Numbered from the stretch's first letter, positions 36,001-51,000 are shown. The stretch is 64,000 nucleotides of DNA from Yponomeuta sedellus (GCA_934045075.1 OW203724.1:13441473-13505472); one strand, 5' to 3'. Numbers and translations are program-made. Notes: a model not told the origin generated them from the sequence alone.

Positions 36001-39000
36001 AATGAAATGAAAAGGTTTTATTCAAAGTAGCGCAGATACTGCGGCTTAATGAACGTTACAAGTTAAACTAGGTGTCCATTTTAAAATCTGGATCATTTTG
36101 GAGAAAAAATGGACAAAAAAACTCCAAACTTAGTCTTTTCAAATTAAAAAAAATTATTTATTTTAAGTTTCAAGAAAGTTAGACAACATTCTTTATATCT
36201 CCCATACAAATTTTGGCAACCCTTTTCGTCCTCTTAGGGGTTGACTTTCAAAAACTCCGGTCTTATTCCTTGCCTACATTATTATATAGACCCTTTGTGC
36301 AAAATTTCAGCTTCCTAGGTCCAATGACTCAGGCTGGGCGTTGATGAGTGAGTCAGTCAGTCAGCAGGACTAGTATAAAATTGTTAGAAAAATGTATATA
36401 CAAATAACAACGTAACTTTCAAAAATACCACCGCTAAGTTGCGCTCCGAAACGGAATAAAATTCTGAACCAAAAATGTTAATTGGTAATTATACATAATA
36501 AATAATTACTTTTACATATAATATTAATATTTAGCGGTGGTAGCTCAGTGGCTAGAACAACGGACTCGCAGAGAGACCCAGGTTCGATCCCCAGTGCGGG
36601 GATGTACCAATGACTTTGTTTAATTTCAAAGTTACGTACATTTGCGAATTTGTAGCCGCAATACCACACGCTTGTGGTATTGCGACAACAGTGAAGGATA
36701 ACATCGTGAGGAAACCTGAGACTTGGTTGGTTCCGCACGTATTGACTAGTCTTTCCTATGGGCTAGGCCGACTAAGCTGTCAGGATGGTTTAGATGTTGG
36801 GCAAGCCTACTGAATCTAAAAACCATGTCCCAGGCACTACAGCATCCGAGTGGTCCCTTCACCCACCTAGTGTGAGTGAAGGTGTCACTTGACGCTATAT
36901 AAATCATCTCATTACGTAGATGCCAAGGCCAAAGTTTACATATAATAAATCTGTAACACCAGGAACATGTAGTCTATGTTATTAGGATAATACACCCATT
37001 TTCAAATTTTTTTAGCTCAACTCAAATCCTTACATTCGGGAACTTAAGCCGCGTTTTCACGGTCTTAGTGGACTCGGACCGTGTTTAATAAGACGGCTAC
37101 TAAAATGCTACTCGTATCGTGTACACTGGCCATTTTAGTGCACTCGTATCAAAACGCCAACTCGGACCATGCTCTACTCATCTTAGTTGACTTTGATGCA
37201 ACAACAAAAACAAAATGGCGTCTCCGCAAGAAATTTTTGTGCCGCGAAGAAGAAAGTGGTCAGAAAGAGATCATTTGCAGTTTGTGGAGCTTTTCGAAAG
37301 TGAAGAAGTATTGTGAAATGTGCGTTTGGCATCGTATAAAAATAAAGACGCCACACAAGCCACGCAGGAGCGGATATGGAGAAAATTTTATGTGGAAAGC
37401 AGTATAACTGAAGTAAATGCTCAAATAAACAATATTCGGAGTTACTTAAGTCTTATCAAATTAAATTATTCGAAGCACCTAGTTGGACACGCCTTCAAAT
37501 CCATTTACGTGTCCAAAGTTTTCGTCTTTTTTTATTCTACTGCTGTTGCAGCTCGATGATAAGCATATCTGCCACCACGTCTATGCCTTTCAGCAGTAAA
37601 TCGGTCATTTCAAAGCCACTTCAAAGCTGATGCAAAGTTTTTCAAGTTTTCATAGAGTTTTACTTGACAGTAGCCGCTGACCAGATAATAAAGCGCGTTC
37701 AAAAATGAATAAAAATCCATATCCACTAAAATGTGTGTACACTAACATTCGAGTTGCTTACAGTTTTAGTTGACTAAAAAGACGCGCTCGGTCCGAGTCT
37801 ACTAAGACCGTGAAAACGCGGCATTAGTGACCGGTAGATGTTTTTTATTAAACATGGCAACATTAACTTTTTATTACTGACACTTAAAAAAAAAATGTGT
37901 GTGCAAGATGGCGAGCGATCTTAAATATTTTTATCGCATCATGGTCGTAAAAAGCACGAAACTCTTTCTAAAATACTCACCAAATTGGAGGGTATGGCAT
38001 GCCGTCTAGATGGAAGGATGAAAACGATGTACCTACATTGCAAAGCCGATTAACTTACAGATTAACAAGGATGACTGGGCTGTGCTATGTACCTGTCACC
38101 GGAAGATAACAAGATCCGCAAGTTTATAAATTACCTAGGAAAATTAAACTTTCGTAGGATTGTGAACGAGATATAAATTGTATTATTTTACGCCCACATT
38201 TTCGCAAATTTATTAATTTGCGAAGCCTCGTGGTTAATTTATAAACTAACGGATATCCATTCGTAAGATTCTAAACAGTTCGACCAATCATAGAAGAGCT
38301 TTTTATTTTACGCTTTTATAAAATACGGCAAATAACACACTGCTGTTTGATTGGTTGATGTACACAGTGGCAATGCTTGTGTCCATAGACTTAGGTACAA
38401 TAAAACTTGCCAAACTAGTAAAATTTATCAGTTTCGATTACCTACCTGCAATCCATTCTTGCCGGAGATGCGTAGTTTTCAAGAAAATGATTGTTGAATT
38501 TTCTGTAAACCTAACCTCAAAATCTTGCTGTATGAATGATTTTGTTCTTTTTTTTCCTCTTATATAAAAAAAAACCTAACACCCGAAGTTCTAGGATGGA
38601 GCTTCGCTCCGCTCGCTCCATCCTGAAACTTCGAACCTAATTTCGGTTTGCAACATAGCGACATCCCAAAGCTTTAGATTTATTATAGTCTTACATTATT
38701 TTAACGACTTTTTTAATCGACTTCTTACTATTTTGGTCATGACCACTATAAAACTTTCGTAGCTCTGTGGTAAATTTCACTTCATCAACGATATTTCTAG
38801 ATAGAGCAGGAACACGTGACTTATTGAACCAATCAGAGCGCAGGTGGCTTACTTATTATTTTACGCTTGAATTTGGTAAGATTATCTATTTGCGAAAATG
38901 TGGGCGTAAGATAATACAATATATCTCTCGTTTACAACCCTACGAAAGTTTATAATTTTCCTAGGAAATTTATAAACTGGCGGATCTTGTTATTTTTCGG

Positions 39001-42000
39001 CGACATACCTACATCAAATTGGAATCGGTCATGCTCAAAAGTCAGGCTTCCGACAAGATTTGTAGATATTAAATTAATTTTATTTTTATCAGTATTGTAG
39101 CTACGGGCTAGCCAAAGGAGCGGCTGCCAGATACTACTTTAATATAACATAAGCTTGAGCTTGTTTTAGATACCTATCCGTAGACTATGGTCTGGGGCGG
39201 TGAATACTCAAGGTTAAGTCCTCGTTATGTCATTATCAATAACATATACCTACTAAATTATCAATAGAATGGATTTAAAAATAATAACCGAGTCGACACG
39301 ACTCAAGTAGGTAATTGCCTACATCAATCTTGAGGCATGTTTAACCTACTCAGTTATTTGATACGTCACGGGCGACTTTAAAAAAAAAATGATTGTTCAG
39401 TTGTCAACCGCACATATATTAAAGGAAGGGGGTCGAGGGGGGGGGGATATAATCTGTGCCGCAGCTTATCGTTCAAATCTCAGAATTACTCGAATGGGAT
39501 TTAAACACCTGGCTGGCTCAAGCATCAGACATTGTAACAGTATTTATTTCAGATAAGATACGTTGCCGGTGAATATGCCCATTGTATTACCTCGTACGAT
39601 ATGAGGTGATTATAGGTTCCCTTCCAAAGTAAAACTATACCACGTGTGTGCATAAAATTATTGAAAAGATTGTTTAATTTGTTTAAATGCAGCTTAACTT
39701 AATATGTACCTAATATGAATAAGTTATCATTGGAACTGGTAGTTATTCTTAAAAAGAAAATAATTATAATTTCGTAAGCATTTACCTGAGTCATCCTTAT
39801 TATAGGAAGTGCTAGTGTGCAAATCTTATGTAAAATGTCTGGTAAAACTATTGTAAACGAGACTGCTACCGCAGTCAAACCAAGTAATTGGTTTTGTGGG
39901 GCCCTATTATAACATGTAACGTGTTTTATTTTATATTATTAATACATACATACAGTATCACGGCGGAAGCGCTCCAAATCTATTCTATAAGAACTTAGAT
40001 CTCTCAGTATTAAAACCTTACCCATCGATAAACTATTCCACATTTGTTTACGGCGTAGAGGGAGTAAAACTAACTCTATCTACGGTTTACGGCTTACTTG
40101 CACTTAATAATAATCTTTTGATGCTTTTGTCACAGATTCTTTAAATAAATGTATTGTGCTAATATACAATTAGGGTGGAGCGAATTTTTTTTTTTTACAT
40201 TTTCAATACGGTGGAGAGCGGAAGCGGTGCTCCGTACTAATACGTTCAGAATATATCAGGACAGCAAACACAAATTTAAACCGAAGTACTGCCGCATGAC
40301 CCTTGAAAATTTCAAAAATCCTTAAAACATGGGATTGATGTAAAGGTAAAACAGGTACTTAAAATTGAAGAAATCGTATGTTTTATTGAATAGTTCAACA
40401 CTTTACATAATAGAAAGTAAAAGGAAACAAAAAATAATATACTTTTTGTTTAAAATAAAAACAATAAAAAACTTCTAAGTTTGTGAATTATTAGCTGTTT
40501 GGTGAGCTACAAATTCTTTTTTTGTTTTGAAAACCGGCATGATATTGCACGATTTTAGCTTGTTTCGGATCCATCCTTCACGTGTATCTGGCCCACATAC
40601 AGCAGCACATGACTCAGTGACCAGCTTGATGCATCTTTCAGTAGCTTGTGAGTGGCATGGCATTTTAATATTTTTTGGCAGAATCTCCGTTTCCAGTATT
40701 TCAATATTTTGAATCGCTCTATAAATGACGTCGGTTTGTATCTATTTGATCAAAGGAAGCTCCGATACATAGCTCCAATTAATCAAATCTGTATATTCGG
40801 CGGCAGATAGGTTAAATAATGGTACTTTAAACACTCGTATCGGTGCCAGGCCCGAAGTCTGCTCTCGTATTTTAACTATCCGCCGTAGCGCTAGTTCTTT
40901 GATATGGTTCCGATTGTCTGCAAGCATACTTAGCAAAATATTTTTGCTGTGGACGAAGTATCCATTGCGTTGAAGCACAGGGTCAACGATTTGCAGGAGG
41001 TTCGCTGGAAGGTACCTCGATAATTTTATCATTTTGTGCAGGTGTTTTGATCCGTACACGCAAAATGGTTTGGTTTGAATTTCAAACCACATCGGAGCAT
41101 ACACTCGGTTGACGAAGTCCGCTAAGATTCGCAAATTATGGGAAGATTTGCTAGTAGAGACATATAGTCGAAGTATCCTGTTAGCTGTTGTCAGCCAACG
41201 TGAATGAACTATCTTTCCGGGGTTTCGCTTGGCTAAACTTACGTCGCACTGTCCTCTGCTAACTGCGTCACATATTTCACTTAGATAAAGCTGATCTGTA
41301 CTGAGTACTACGTGATTTTGATATTTCTGGCAATTCACATGCGATTGGTATAAATTCAACCACTGGAAGATTTTCACAATCCTTCAACGCTCTGCCAATG
41401 ACGCCTGTAAAACTTCTTGGTCATGTAGCTTTCCCATCAAGATGCGCAAACAGATGTCGTAAAGGAAGTTCGTTGGCATGCAAAAGACACACGAGCCACT
41501 GAAGAGGAATGATGGATGAGAAAGATGGAAACGATCTTCAACACCGAAGATTTGCGATGAATAATTACTTCTTAAACTCATTGTACAATTTTTCACGTTG
41601 TCCCTTGTCAAATCTAGCTAGATGACTAATTGCACGGTTATAGATGCGAAGCAAACAACTCCCGAAACCCTCCTCTCGCCTCTGACCCACTGGACTCCCG
41701 AACGCTGAACGCTCGGCTAATATTACCTTATATGGTAAAACAATGCGCGATTGGTGGATCAAAAATATTATGCCATAGGCCACACAGTGTAACTATTTTT
41801 GATTATATCATTATTGGTACTTGTACATAAGTGAATAAAGGCATTTATACGAAAAATATTTTATTCTAAACCATTTCAAATGTCCAGAAGGTATACCTAT
41901 TTTTTCGCAAATTTTGAAAACTTTGCATGCCACGCGGCAGTACTTCTAATAATATTTCGTATAAATGATGTAATACAAAAGGGTTGCGTAAGTATCAGAG

Positions 42001-45000
42001 CACCTTTTGCGACATCCGCCACTTCAATATTCCACAAAAAAATAAAATTCATACAAGTGCGCTCCACCCTAATATACATATGTATGGAACATTCTTACTT
42101 TCATATTATTTACTTAGTTGCCATCGAGTAAATGACCCTGAATTACATAGGTATAATTTAGGACTTTTAGATCAGAGTAACAACAAATCCTACGAGGCAA
42201 CACTCCAAGAAGAGACGAGTAAAACTGAGCTGATTCGGCTCATAATACTTTAATTTGTTCATTAAAGCCTTTAATCGTGCTCATCCATTCGCCCTTATAT
42301 TATCGCCCTTACATCATTGATTAAGAAAACTTGTTAGTAATACGATAATATCAAAAACTCCAGAGCCATTTGTAGTAATCAAAGTGTGAAGTCTCTTCTG
42401 GTATGAAACTGACAACACATACCATCTCTGCATGATACTCGTAATCAAGCGCATAGAATCCAAGGCACAAAACCCACAAATTAGAAACGTAATAGAACTG
42501 CAGGCAACAAGATGGTAGCGGAAATGGTAGCTAAACTAACATTCGATAACAGCATGAGGGAGGCTTAAGCCCTGCAGTGGGCGTTAAATGGCTGATGATG
42601 ATAATAATGATGAACAGCAAACGCTCTTACTACAGTCCGCTGAAGTAATAACATAGGTATTGCTTAAATACGTGCGCGTCGCTTCGCTTTAGAACGTAAT
42701 TTCGTTTGACAAATTCCGTCTTCGAACGCATAACGAGGTAGCATGGCCTGCTCCCCCTATTACGTGCACCAAATCCTGATACCCATCGTATAACTGTCAA
42801 ATACCATATTAATTGTTATTGCAACTTCGGGGCTTCGCACTTGGTGCGCATAATTAGGTCTCTTTCCTTTGCTTACCCGTCGTTGTTTTAGGTCGCGGCT
42901 GACGTGGCTGCCTAACTTGAGGTCTGCGGCGACCCTAAGCGACTCCTCTACGGTCAGCATCTCCTGAAGCTGGTCGATCTGCATGATGTAGCAGGACCGC
43001 CGCCGAAACCATTTGTCGTCGCGCAGCCTCCCGTTCACGTAGAGTCGGCCACTTGCCGGCTTCCTGGGGAGAAATCGATTTCGAACGTCAAGTCAACCAG
43101 CAACGGCGGTGGTAGTGCAGGTGCAGAAGGACCTCACATTCAGGGCCCGAATCCCGGCCTGTACCAATCAATGGATGTGGTTCCTAAGTTACGTGAATAT
43201 GCAGTAGTAATACCACTCCATGAACTTTGGATAGCATTTATTGTCAAAGCCGAAAGTTGGCTGTCAGTATTGATTTCTTAATCTTAATTTTACTGTAATC
43301 GCATCAAATGATCAATGTCAGAGGCCTTATGGGCGGTTTGATAACTTCTGACAGTAAGGCTCGCCACTGTCTTACTATCCTCCACCAACCCGGACTTGGC
43401 CCCCGTGGTGGAGTATGGCCTAACCTTCCTGCAATGCAGGAAGATACCCGTGCCCCAGCAGTGGGGACATACAAGGGTTGATATCGATCAATAAGCTACT
43501 TGAGTAACTTCATTCTACTTAGATTGTAACCATAATTTACTGGTGTTAAATAAATGCTTTTTAATTTTCAGTATTAATCATGAAGCCTTTGTTCGCGTAA
43601 AAAGTTTCTCGACTAGACACCACGAACTGGCAAACGCCTGTCATCTTGTTGGATAAACTTTCTGACAAAGATGGCGGATGGGTGCAAGAAGAACGTTGGC
43701 CGTGGTCAGGAAGAAATGGCGTACCTGCCTTGAAAGAAGTCAATGTCCAGCGGTGGACGAATTGTCCTGGTACATACAATAAAGAATATTCTATCAATCT
43801 AATATGGGCTGATGGATTGAATTGAATTCGTCACTAATAAAGTTGACATTTTACCAACGTTAGAATATAATCTAGACGGCATGCCATACCACAATTTATA
43901 CCGACGATTTCTGATAGATAAGCGTTACATATTAAACAGGTCTAATCGCAATTATTTTAGACCCGTTTAATACATAACTATGTATGGGCATTGCGGGTCA
44001 TTAAGAAATTCTATCTGATGGACAATATTTTCTGTTTTTATTCGAATGCCAATATATTATTATATACAAAATAAAATGTTATAGCCTGCAGATGCATCGT
44101 ACTGATTGCGATAGCGTGCAATGCCGACCTTATACATTACCGTAGTAGGGCAAAATATCGAGGAAACGTACGAAATATGTTAATTGAATACCGTCTTCCT
44201 CGTGTTCTAGATACTTTACCGAGGAACACATTTTTTGCATTTTTATCTACTTATTACCTGAGTTTTATAGTCCATCTAAAATCACTTGGATTAAGGCCTG
44301 CTCAAACCAGAGACTTTTGTCCCCAAGGGACAAAAGTCCCTGAATCGTAAAAAATGTCTTCCGACTACTTGTCGCGGACTCAACGCCTACGGTGTGCGGT
44401 CATTTGTTCCCCGGAAATTGAGTAGTTTATTTACTTCCATAGCGTATGTTTATACACTATGGAAGCAAATATTCTGAGATTACATTGTGTTGTAATTTAC
44501 ATGAAGTTAAAAAAGAAAAGGCGTTTTAAAAGAAAACACCGAAATTTTTTCCAGTCCAGTCTCTTGATGTCCACGGTAACTTGAGGGAATTTTTGTACGG
44601 GGTACTTTTTATTCTTTGTGTGCGTTATTCCATTTTATAAGAGATCTATATCGACGGACAAAAAAGTACCCGGGGGATAGTCCCTAGTCTGCGCAGGCCT
44701 TTACAGTAACAAGAGGAAACTAGTGACCGCGGAAGTAAACAAAAAAAGCTCAAACGAACTAATGCGATTGCAGCGCCAGTGGTAGCTGTCCCGCACGCCA
44801 ACTGATTGCACAAGAACTGTTGCCAGTTCTCGACTTATAAAACCGAATCTTTTTACTCGTTACTTTGTGGGTTAATCGGTTATGCCAAGTTTTAGTAAAC
44901 CATAAATTTATTTATATTATCTTTATAGTAAGAATACCCTTATTGTTAACTTTTGTACTGTACTGCTTTTAACGTACATATTGTCAAAGCTACATACGTA

Positions 45001-48000
45001 CTATATTAAGAGTGAAGAGCACTGTTGCCTGAGATACAGGTCTAGAACCTAGTTCAGGCACAGAAGATAATTGTTTATATGCAGCTTTGCCTCAAATATT
45101 GTAAGTAATACGCCTAAAATGTAAACATGTTGTAAAAAATTTTGAAAGAAAAATAAAGATAATTAATTAATAAATAGGTTGTTGAAATAGGTCAAAATAA
45201 TTTAGTGTTTACTTACATAAATCAATTAATAAAATTAAATTTACCTAGGCATATTAGTACTTCTAGAAGTACTATTGCGAAGTTTGAATAAAAAAGTTCA
45301 CCCAATCTTGTTTCTCCGTACAAACTTTGGACCCCTTTTCATCACTTAGCTAGATGAAATTAAAAAAAAATATTTTTTAGCGGATGCCTACGTTACAATA
45401 ACTTTAGTTTTAAATTTCTTATTTACATATTTTATTTATCAAACTATGAATTTTATTTCAGAGAAATCAGTTTTTTCTAAAAAATCATGTTAGATTTTCT
45501 TTCAAAGGCCAGGTCGTTAGGCAGAAAAATATTAAAATGGTATTATGTAATAAATAAACTTTATAAAAATTAAGTCTTAAACTGAGGAGGTTATTTAATT
45601 AAAAAAACCAGAGTTAGAAACTAATCAAATATGAAGCGTGTTACATACATAAAGAGTTCATCAAAATTTTTCATCAATAAAAGAGTTCTCCTTATTTAAG
45701 GCAATTTTATTTTCGTAAACTAAGCTTGTCATTATAATGAGAGTCTAAAAGCTTGGTCAAGCCCAAGCGATCAACAGCTAGTTAATCACAAATTATAGGC
45801 ATTATGTTGTACCTACTTGTGCAGAAGGATATTAGCAGGAGCTTAACAACTTGATGACTGTCCGTAATGATCCCGTAATTTAAATTCAGCGTCTTTATTT
45901 TTATTATAAAGGGTGGCTAGAAAATCTTATGTAGCCTTCATAATTTTCTTGGAGAGAGAGAGAAAGAGATAGGGAGAAGGAGCTCTCTTTCACGAGAGAG
46001 ATGTGCTTCATTAGAACGTATGCCGACAATCTTTACAAAAACACAAACAAGCTTAGCTAGCAAGTATTATCGCAGCCTAATTGCTAATAGATTCTTTTTC
46101 CAATTAAGTTATTGGTTAGTGTTTGTTAGGAGGTATTAGCGAATGGTAACATAAAAGAACCTGAAACTGGCGGACGTGCATGAAATTACAAATTAATGTT
46201 GATGTATAGCGAAAGAGATCCACGGTTGTGGCAAGTGGCAAACGCTAGTTTCTGCTTACACCTCCAGTACAAAGATGAGAGTTTATGTTATTGAACAAAA
46301 GGAACACCATGTACTTTTCTATAAAAACGAAATAAATATCGGTACCTCACGTATTGCATGCTGACTTCGCATGGTGTGGGTTAAGCAATAATAAAATAGA
46401 AAAAAAAGGAAAATGCCTAAGTGGTTAGAGTACGATAATTTGTAAGTACTAAAAACTTAGATTATAAGAAACGTTACAGCACATTGTGTATATTTCAATA
46501 GAACGAGTACATATTTTTTCAATAAACCAGACCCCTTCTAGTATCGAAAGGCTTGTCACTAAAAAATAAAATAGCGCCTCGAAACAAAGACGTTGTTAAA
46601 GGAAAACCCATAATATTGTGGCATTTTTCGGAAGCTATGTGTATTAAATTTTACTTTATTGCCCACGAAACATTTAACAGGACATTACATAAGAGAGAGG
46701 ACAAGTAAGAAAACGGCAAGGTAAAAAAGAGACTAGTTAGGAAAGAGACAATTTTAAAAAAGAGACAAAATAAAGGGATGGTAAGTTAAAAAGAGACGAG
46801 TTGGGAAAGAGTCGAGTTTAAGAGAATGTCAAAGTCGTCCGGAGAGAAAAAGACGTGTAGGTGGCGGACTCTAAGAAATTGTCAACAAAATGTTGATATC
46901 ACTGCGTAGATGGCTATCTACGTATCACTGAGAGATTCCTCAATGCAAATAAAGAATCTCGGGGTTTAAAAATATGCCAATTTTTCCGGCATACATTTGT
47001 CCAGACACACAAGTGTCTTGATGTAGACATCGCATTTTAAAGCCTAAATATACGTCGTATTACGCCAACTCCTTTTATGTATAGGTACTACCTACTTCAA
47101 ATATCTATATCTGTATAATTTCCTTTTTATGTACAATAAAGTGTTCTCTATCTATCTAGTTATGTAAAACAAAATATCTATACGGTTTATACAAAAAATA
47201 CGATTACAGTAACTGCCATTTTCTTCCTACGAGTGTTCAATAATAAGTAAAAATCAAGTGTTATTTAATTTTTTAACAAAGTTACCTTTTGGTTGTGTAC
47301 ACTTATCATCTCTTTTTAGCAAATCATCTCATCTTCATCTTAATTATCCAAAAAACTTGTACTGCGGCGGTCACTACGTCAAACAAAACAGTCGAATACC
47401 TATCCTCTTAGATATTCTTTCCATCTCTGGATATTTAAGAAGGTTCCACCAATTCGAAGCCAGCATCTTTGATGTAAGCCATCGCAACTTTGAACTTGTT
47501 CGTTGGGGCGTTTATCTTGATGAAACGAAACATCTTTGGCGAGTTTCGCGTATTTCGTAACGCAACTTTTTGATTTGTTCCGCGTACCTACATATTGTCC
47601 GAATATTTGCCGAAGCACTAGGCCCTCCTAGTGCTTCGAAAAGACCCAAGTTCAAGTGTTCATCATAGCTTCTTTACTAAACGCATTTGGCACTCGGCTA
47701 ATCTCGACGCGGGTAATGACGTGACGCCACGATGAAAGCCATCCACCAAAACAAATATGCTTGTATGGGCTTTGTTACCAAAATACATAGACGATATAGT
47801 TAACTTCAATACTGACAACTTAGTCGTGATAGTTTTAATATATTTTCAGTCATTTAGTGAATTCAGTAGGTACTAAAAGAACTCTTGTTGCAAGATACTT
47901 AGACTTCGTTATCAACCCTTGTATGTCCCCACTGCTGGGGCACGGGTCTCTTCTTGCATCGCAGGAAGGTTAGGCCAAATTCCATCACGGGGGCCAAGTC

Positions 48001-51000
48001 CGGATTGGTGGAGAATTGTAAGACAGTAGCGGGCCTTACTGTCAGAATTTATCAAGCCGCCCATAAGGAATCTGACATGGCTTAACGACTGCCATTATAT
48101 GACAGCCGGCACCAACGGCTTCACGTGCCTTTCGAAGCACGGAAGCGCTCGGAAAAAAGCCACTATCGGTAGTCACGGGACGCTCATCCATCCCGTCCCT
48201 GACCGCGCCTGTTGTTGCTTAACCAAGTGATTGATTCCAATCACTCGGTTCGCCTAGGCCACGAGCGCTTCATAGACTTACATAAACATACCTAGATTTA
48301 TTTTCGTATATTTATTAGGTACGTAAAATTGATCCAGCTTTCTTACTCAAAAAAGAGAAAAAATTTGTTTCTGATCACTGATGTCATGATAATCTTTAAC
48401 CAAATAAAATAAATCTGTAGAAAAAAAATAGACGTTTACAATCTTTCAAAAAATAACTGTAGCGGGGCGTAAATTAGTCGTTTGTTTTTTGGGTTTCGTC
48501 GTTTCATCCAATTCTTCGCTTATGGTTAACTTAGCAGTCCATCCCCCTCAAATTTTCTGTAGGAGATGAGCAATCGGTCCCTTTCGTATATAGTCAACTT
48601 CGCAATCGGGTCGCTTCTTAAATCATCCACTTCTCAAGTGGACCTACACATCTCAAAAGGTCCGCGTATCAATCAGCCCACTTCTCAAACGCTCATTTAT
48701 TCTTCCTTTCTATTTCAATCGGCCCACTTATTGTGTGTCTGGCAAACTCTACTCGGGAGTAATGAATTCGAAAAAGTACTTTAATATAAAATTATGTTTC
48801 AAACTTAAACAGTGTAGGTAAAACAAAATATTTCCTTTAACCAGCTTACTACATACAATTAACTAAATATGATTATCTCACTAACCATGTGTAGCATAAA
48901 TATGATGTAAGGTGTCTTGCACGAAGCTTTTTAAACGAGACTTTACTAAATTTGTTAGCAAAACTGCACAGAACGTTTCTTTATACGTGTTTAAAAATGT
49001 TGCAATCCTTATTTTTGACCGAACGCTGAGAGGACCGATTGCGAGGATGACTAGTTGACCGATCAAGAAGCTGATTTCGAAGTCGTGAAAAATTGTGGAC
49101 CGTTTGCTAAGTTGGTCATAAGCGAACAAACGGTTTCATCACGTAAAAAAATATTATTATTAGTATACTAAGACTTTTGTACAGTTAGCAATAAGATTAT
49201 TATAAGAAAAATATTTTATTTGTTAGAGCTTTTAGCACCCACCACACATAATTCACAAGGATCTCATTTTTTTACTGCATTAATTTACTGTCTCCAAGAA
49301 GAAAATATGATGAATCTTCTTTAGAATAGTCAATACCGAATGAGAGACCTATGGCACGACCCATCTGGTCTCTGAGCCTCTTACTAGTAGATAAACTATC
49401 AAATGTCGACATCCGAAGTCAGAGGAAGATCGACGATATTGCTGGCTGAATCTCGAGTTTGAAGTGGCGTTTAAAGTTTAACTGGGTAGCGGCCAAGAAC
49501 TGAACGGCGGTCAGTGGGTAGACTGAAAGCGCTACGGTCGGAGGATGTGACCAAGTCGTCAAAAGGTGGAAGGAAGATGGCGTTATGGGGAAAAGGCCTA
49601 TACCCAGCAGCAGGCACAGGCGGGCTGATGATGATGATAATCTAAATTCTAACGGTCTTCCAAATAAACGTTAATTCTGAAACTAGTTATTTGGGATAGA
49701 ACCTAAAAAAAATACTAACTCAGTACCAGTTATGAACTGTATGTAACTTTTTCAGAACACAAAGTCCGCTGGCTCTGAAGCACATAAGGATTATGAGGTT
49801 TTTTCTACTATTTATGGGCGCGTGGCCGGACGAGGAGTTTGGTTGCCCACTACCTTTCTACATCAAGTTTCAAAAAGTTACCATGCCATATCAAATATCG
49901 TTCTTCTGTGCTGGTTCTTTCTATTACTTAATCAAAAACTATGCTCTTATTAACTTTTTCGTCTTCGGCCACGTTGTTATTGTAACCGCAGTGTGCATCA
50001 TTATGATTGTAAGTACGCATTTGGTAAATATTTACATTATCAAATAAAAATTGATAAGCTTGTTCATCTATGACTGGTAAGTAGTAGCGCAGTGTTAGTG
50101 AAAAGATTTCTCGTAAAATGACAATTTATTTAAAAATTTACTAGTTCGGAACTTTATTAGAACGAGCCTAACTTCTGTGAGCGTAACAATGTCTAAGTTA
50201 AAAAGAAAATGTATGTACCCAATTATTTATCCTTTCCTATTACTTTCAGATTAGGTGCACCTACGTAAATTTTAAAGGATATGGTCCTATCATCAAAGCT
50301 TTTATGAACTTTCATTTGCATAATCATAAGCATAAGGGCGGACACTATATGGAGGTAATTAAGCATCTACGATTTTCAAGGTATATAAACATACAAAATA
50401 AAGTTTCTTTGTATCACTTTGTAAAATTCACTCAACAGGTATACAATATAACTCACAAAGTGTCGCACTACTTCACAATGTACCAGATGTGTATGGCTGT
50501 ATTAGGCGTGGCGCTATTTAACGCTACTCCTGTCTACAACGACTACAACTTAGGCGCTTTCTCCAGTAATCCGCCCAAGAACCAGTCCTTCGATTACTCA
50601 ATATTCTACTCCTACCCTGGATTTCACCAAGACAATCACTTCTACCTATCCACAGCTATTAACATTTACTGCTCCTCATACTGTGGCGTTGTGATTTGTG
50701 TATTTGATTTACTTCTATGCTTAATTGTGTTTCAAATCATCGGCCACATAAAAACCCTGATGATGGACTTTGAAACCCTGACAAAACCCAAAAAAAATGT
50801 AACGAAGTTAACCCATATAAGGTTAACTCAGATTCAGCACCTTGACCAATTCAGTGACGAAGAAAATAAGGATGTTCACCTTAAATTGATGGAGATGGTA
50901 AACCACCACCGACTTATAGTAAGGTAAGGTCAGGTTTATTTAGGTCACTTGAGGTAGGTAAAACGTTCGATCCTTAAGGGATGATATTGTTTTTTTTTGA

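Noticed and set aside
50304..50927. Single 207-codon gene
   Set aside because: It is odorant-receptor exon 2 part, an in-frame short intron and exon 3 read together; the flanking exons join in phase.
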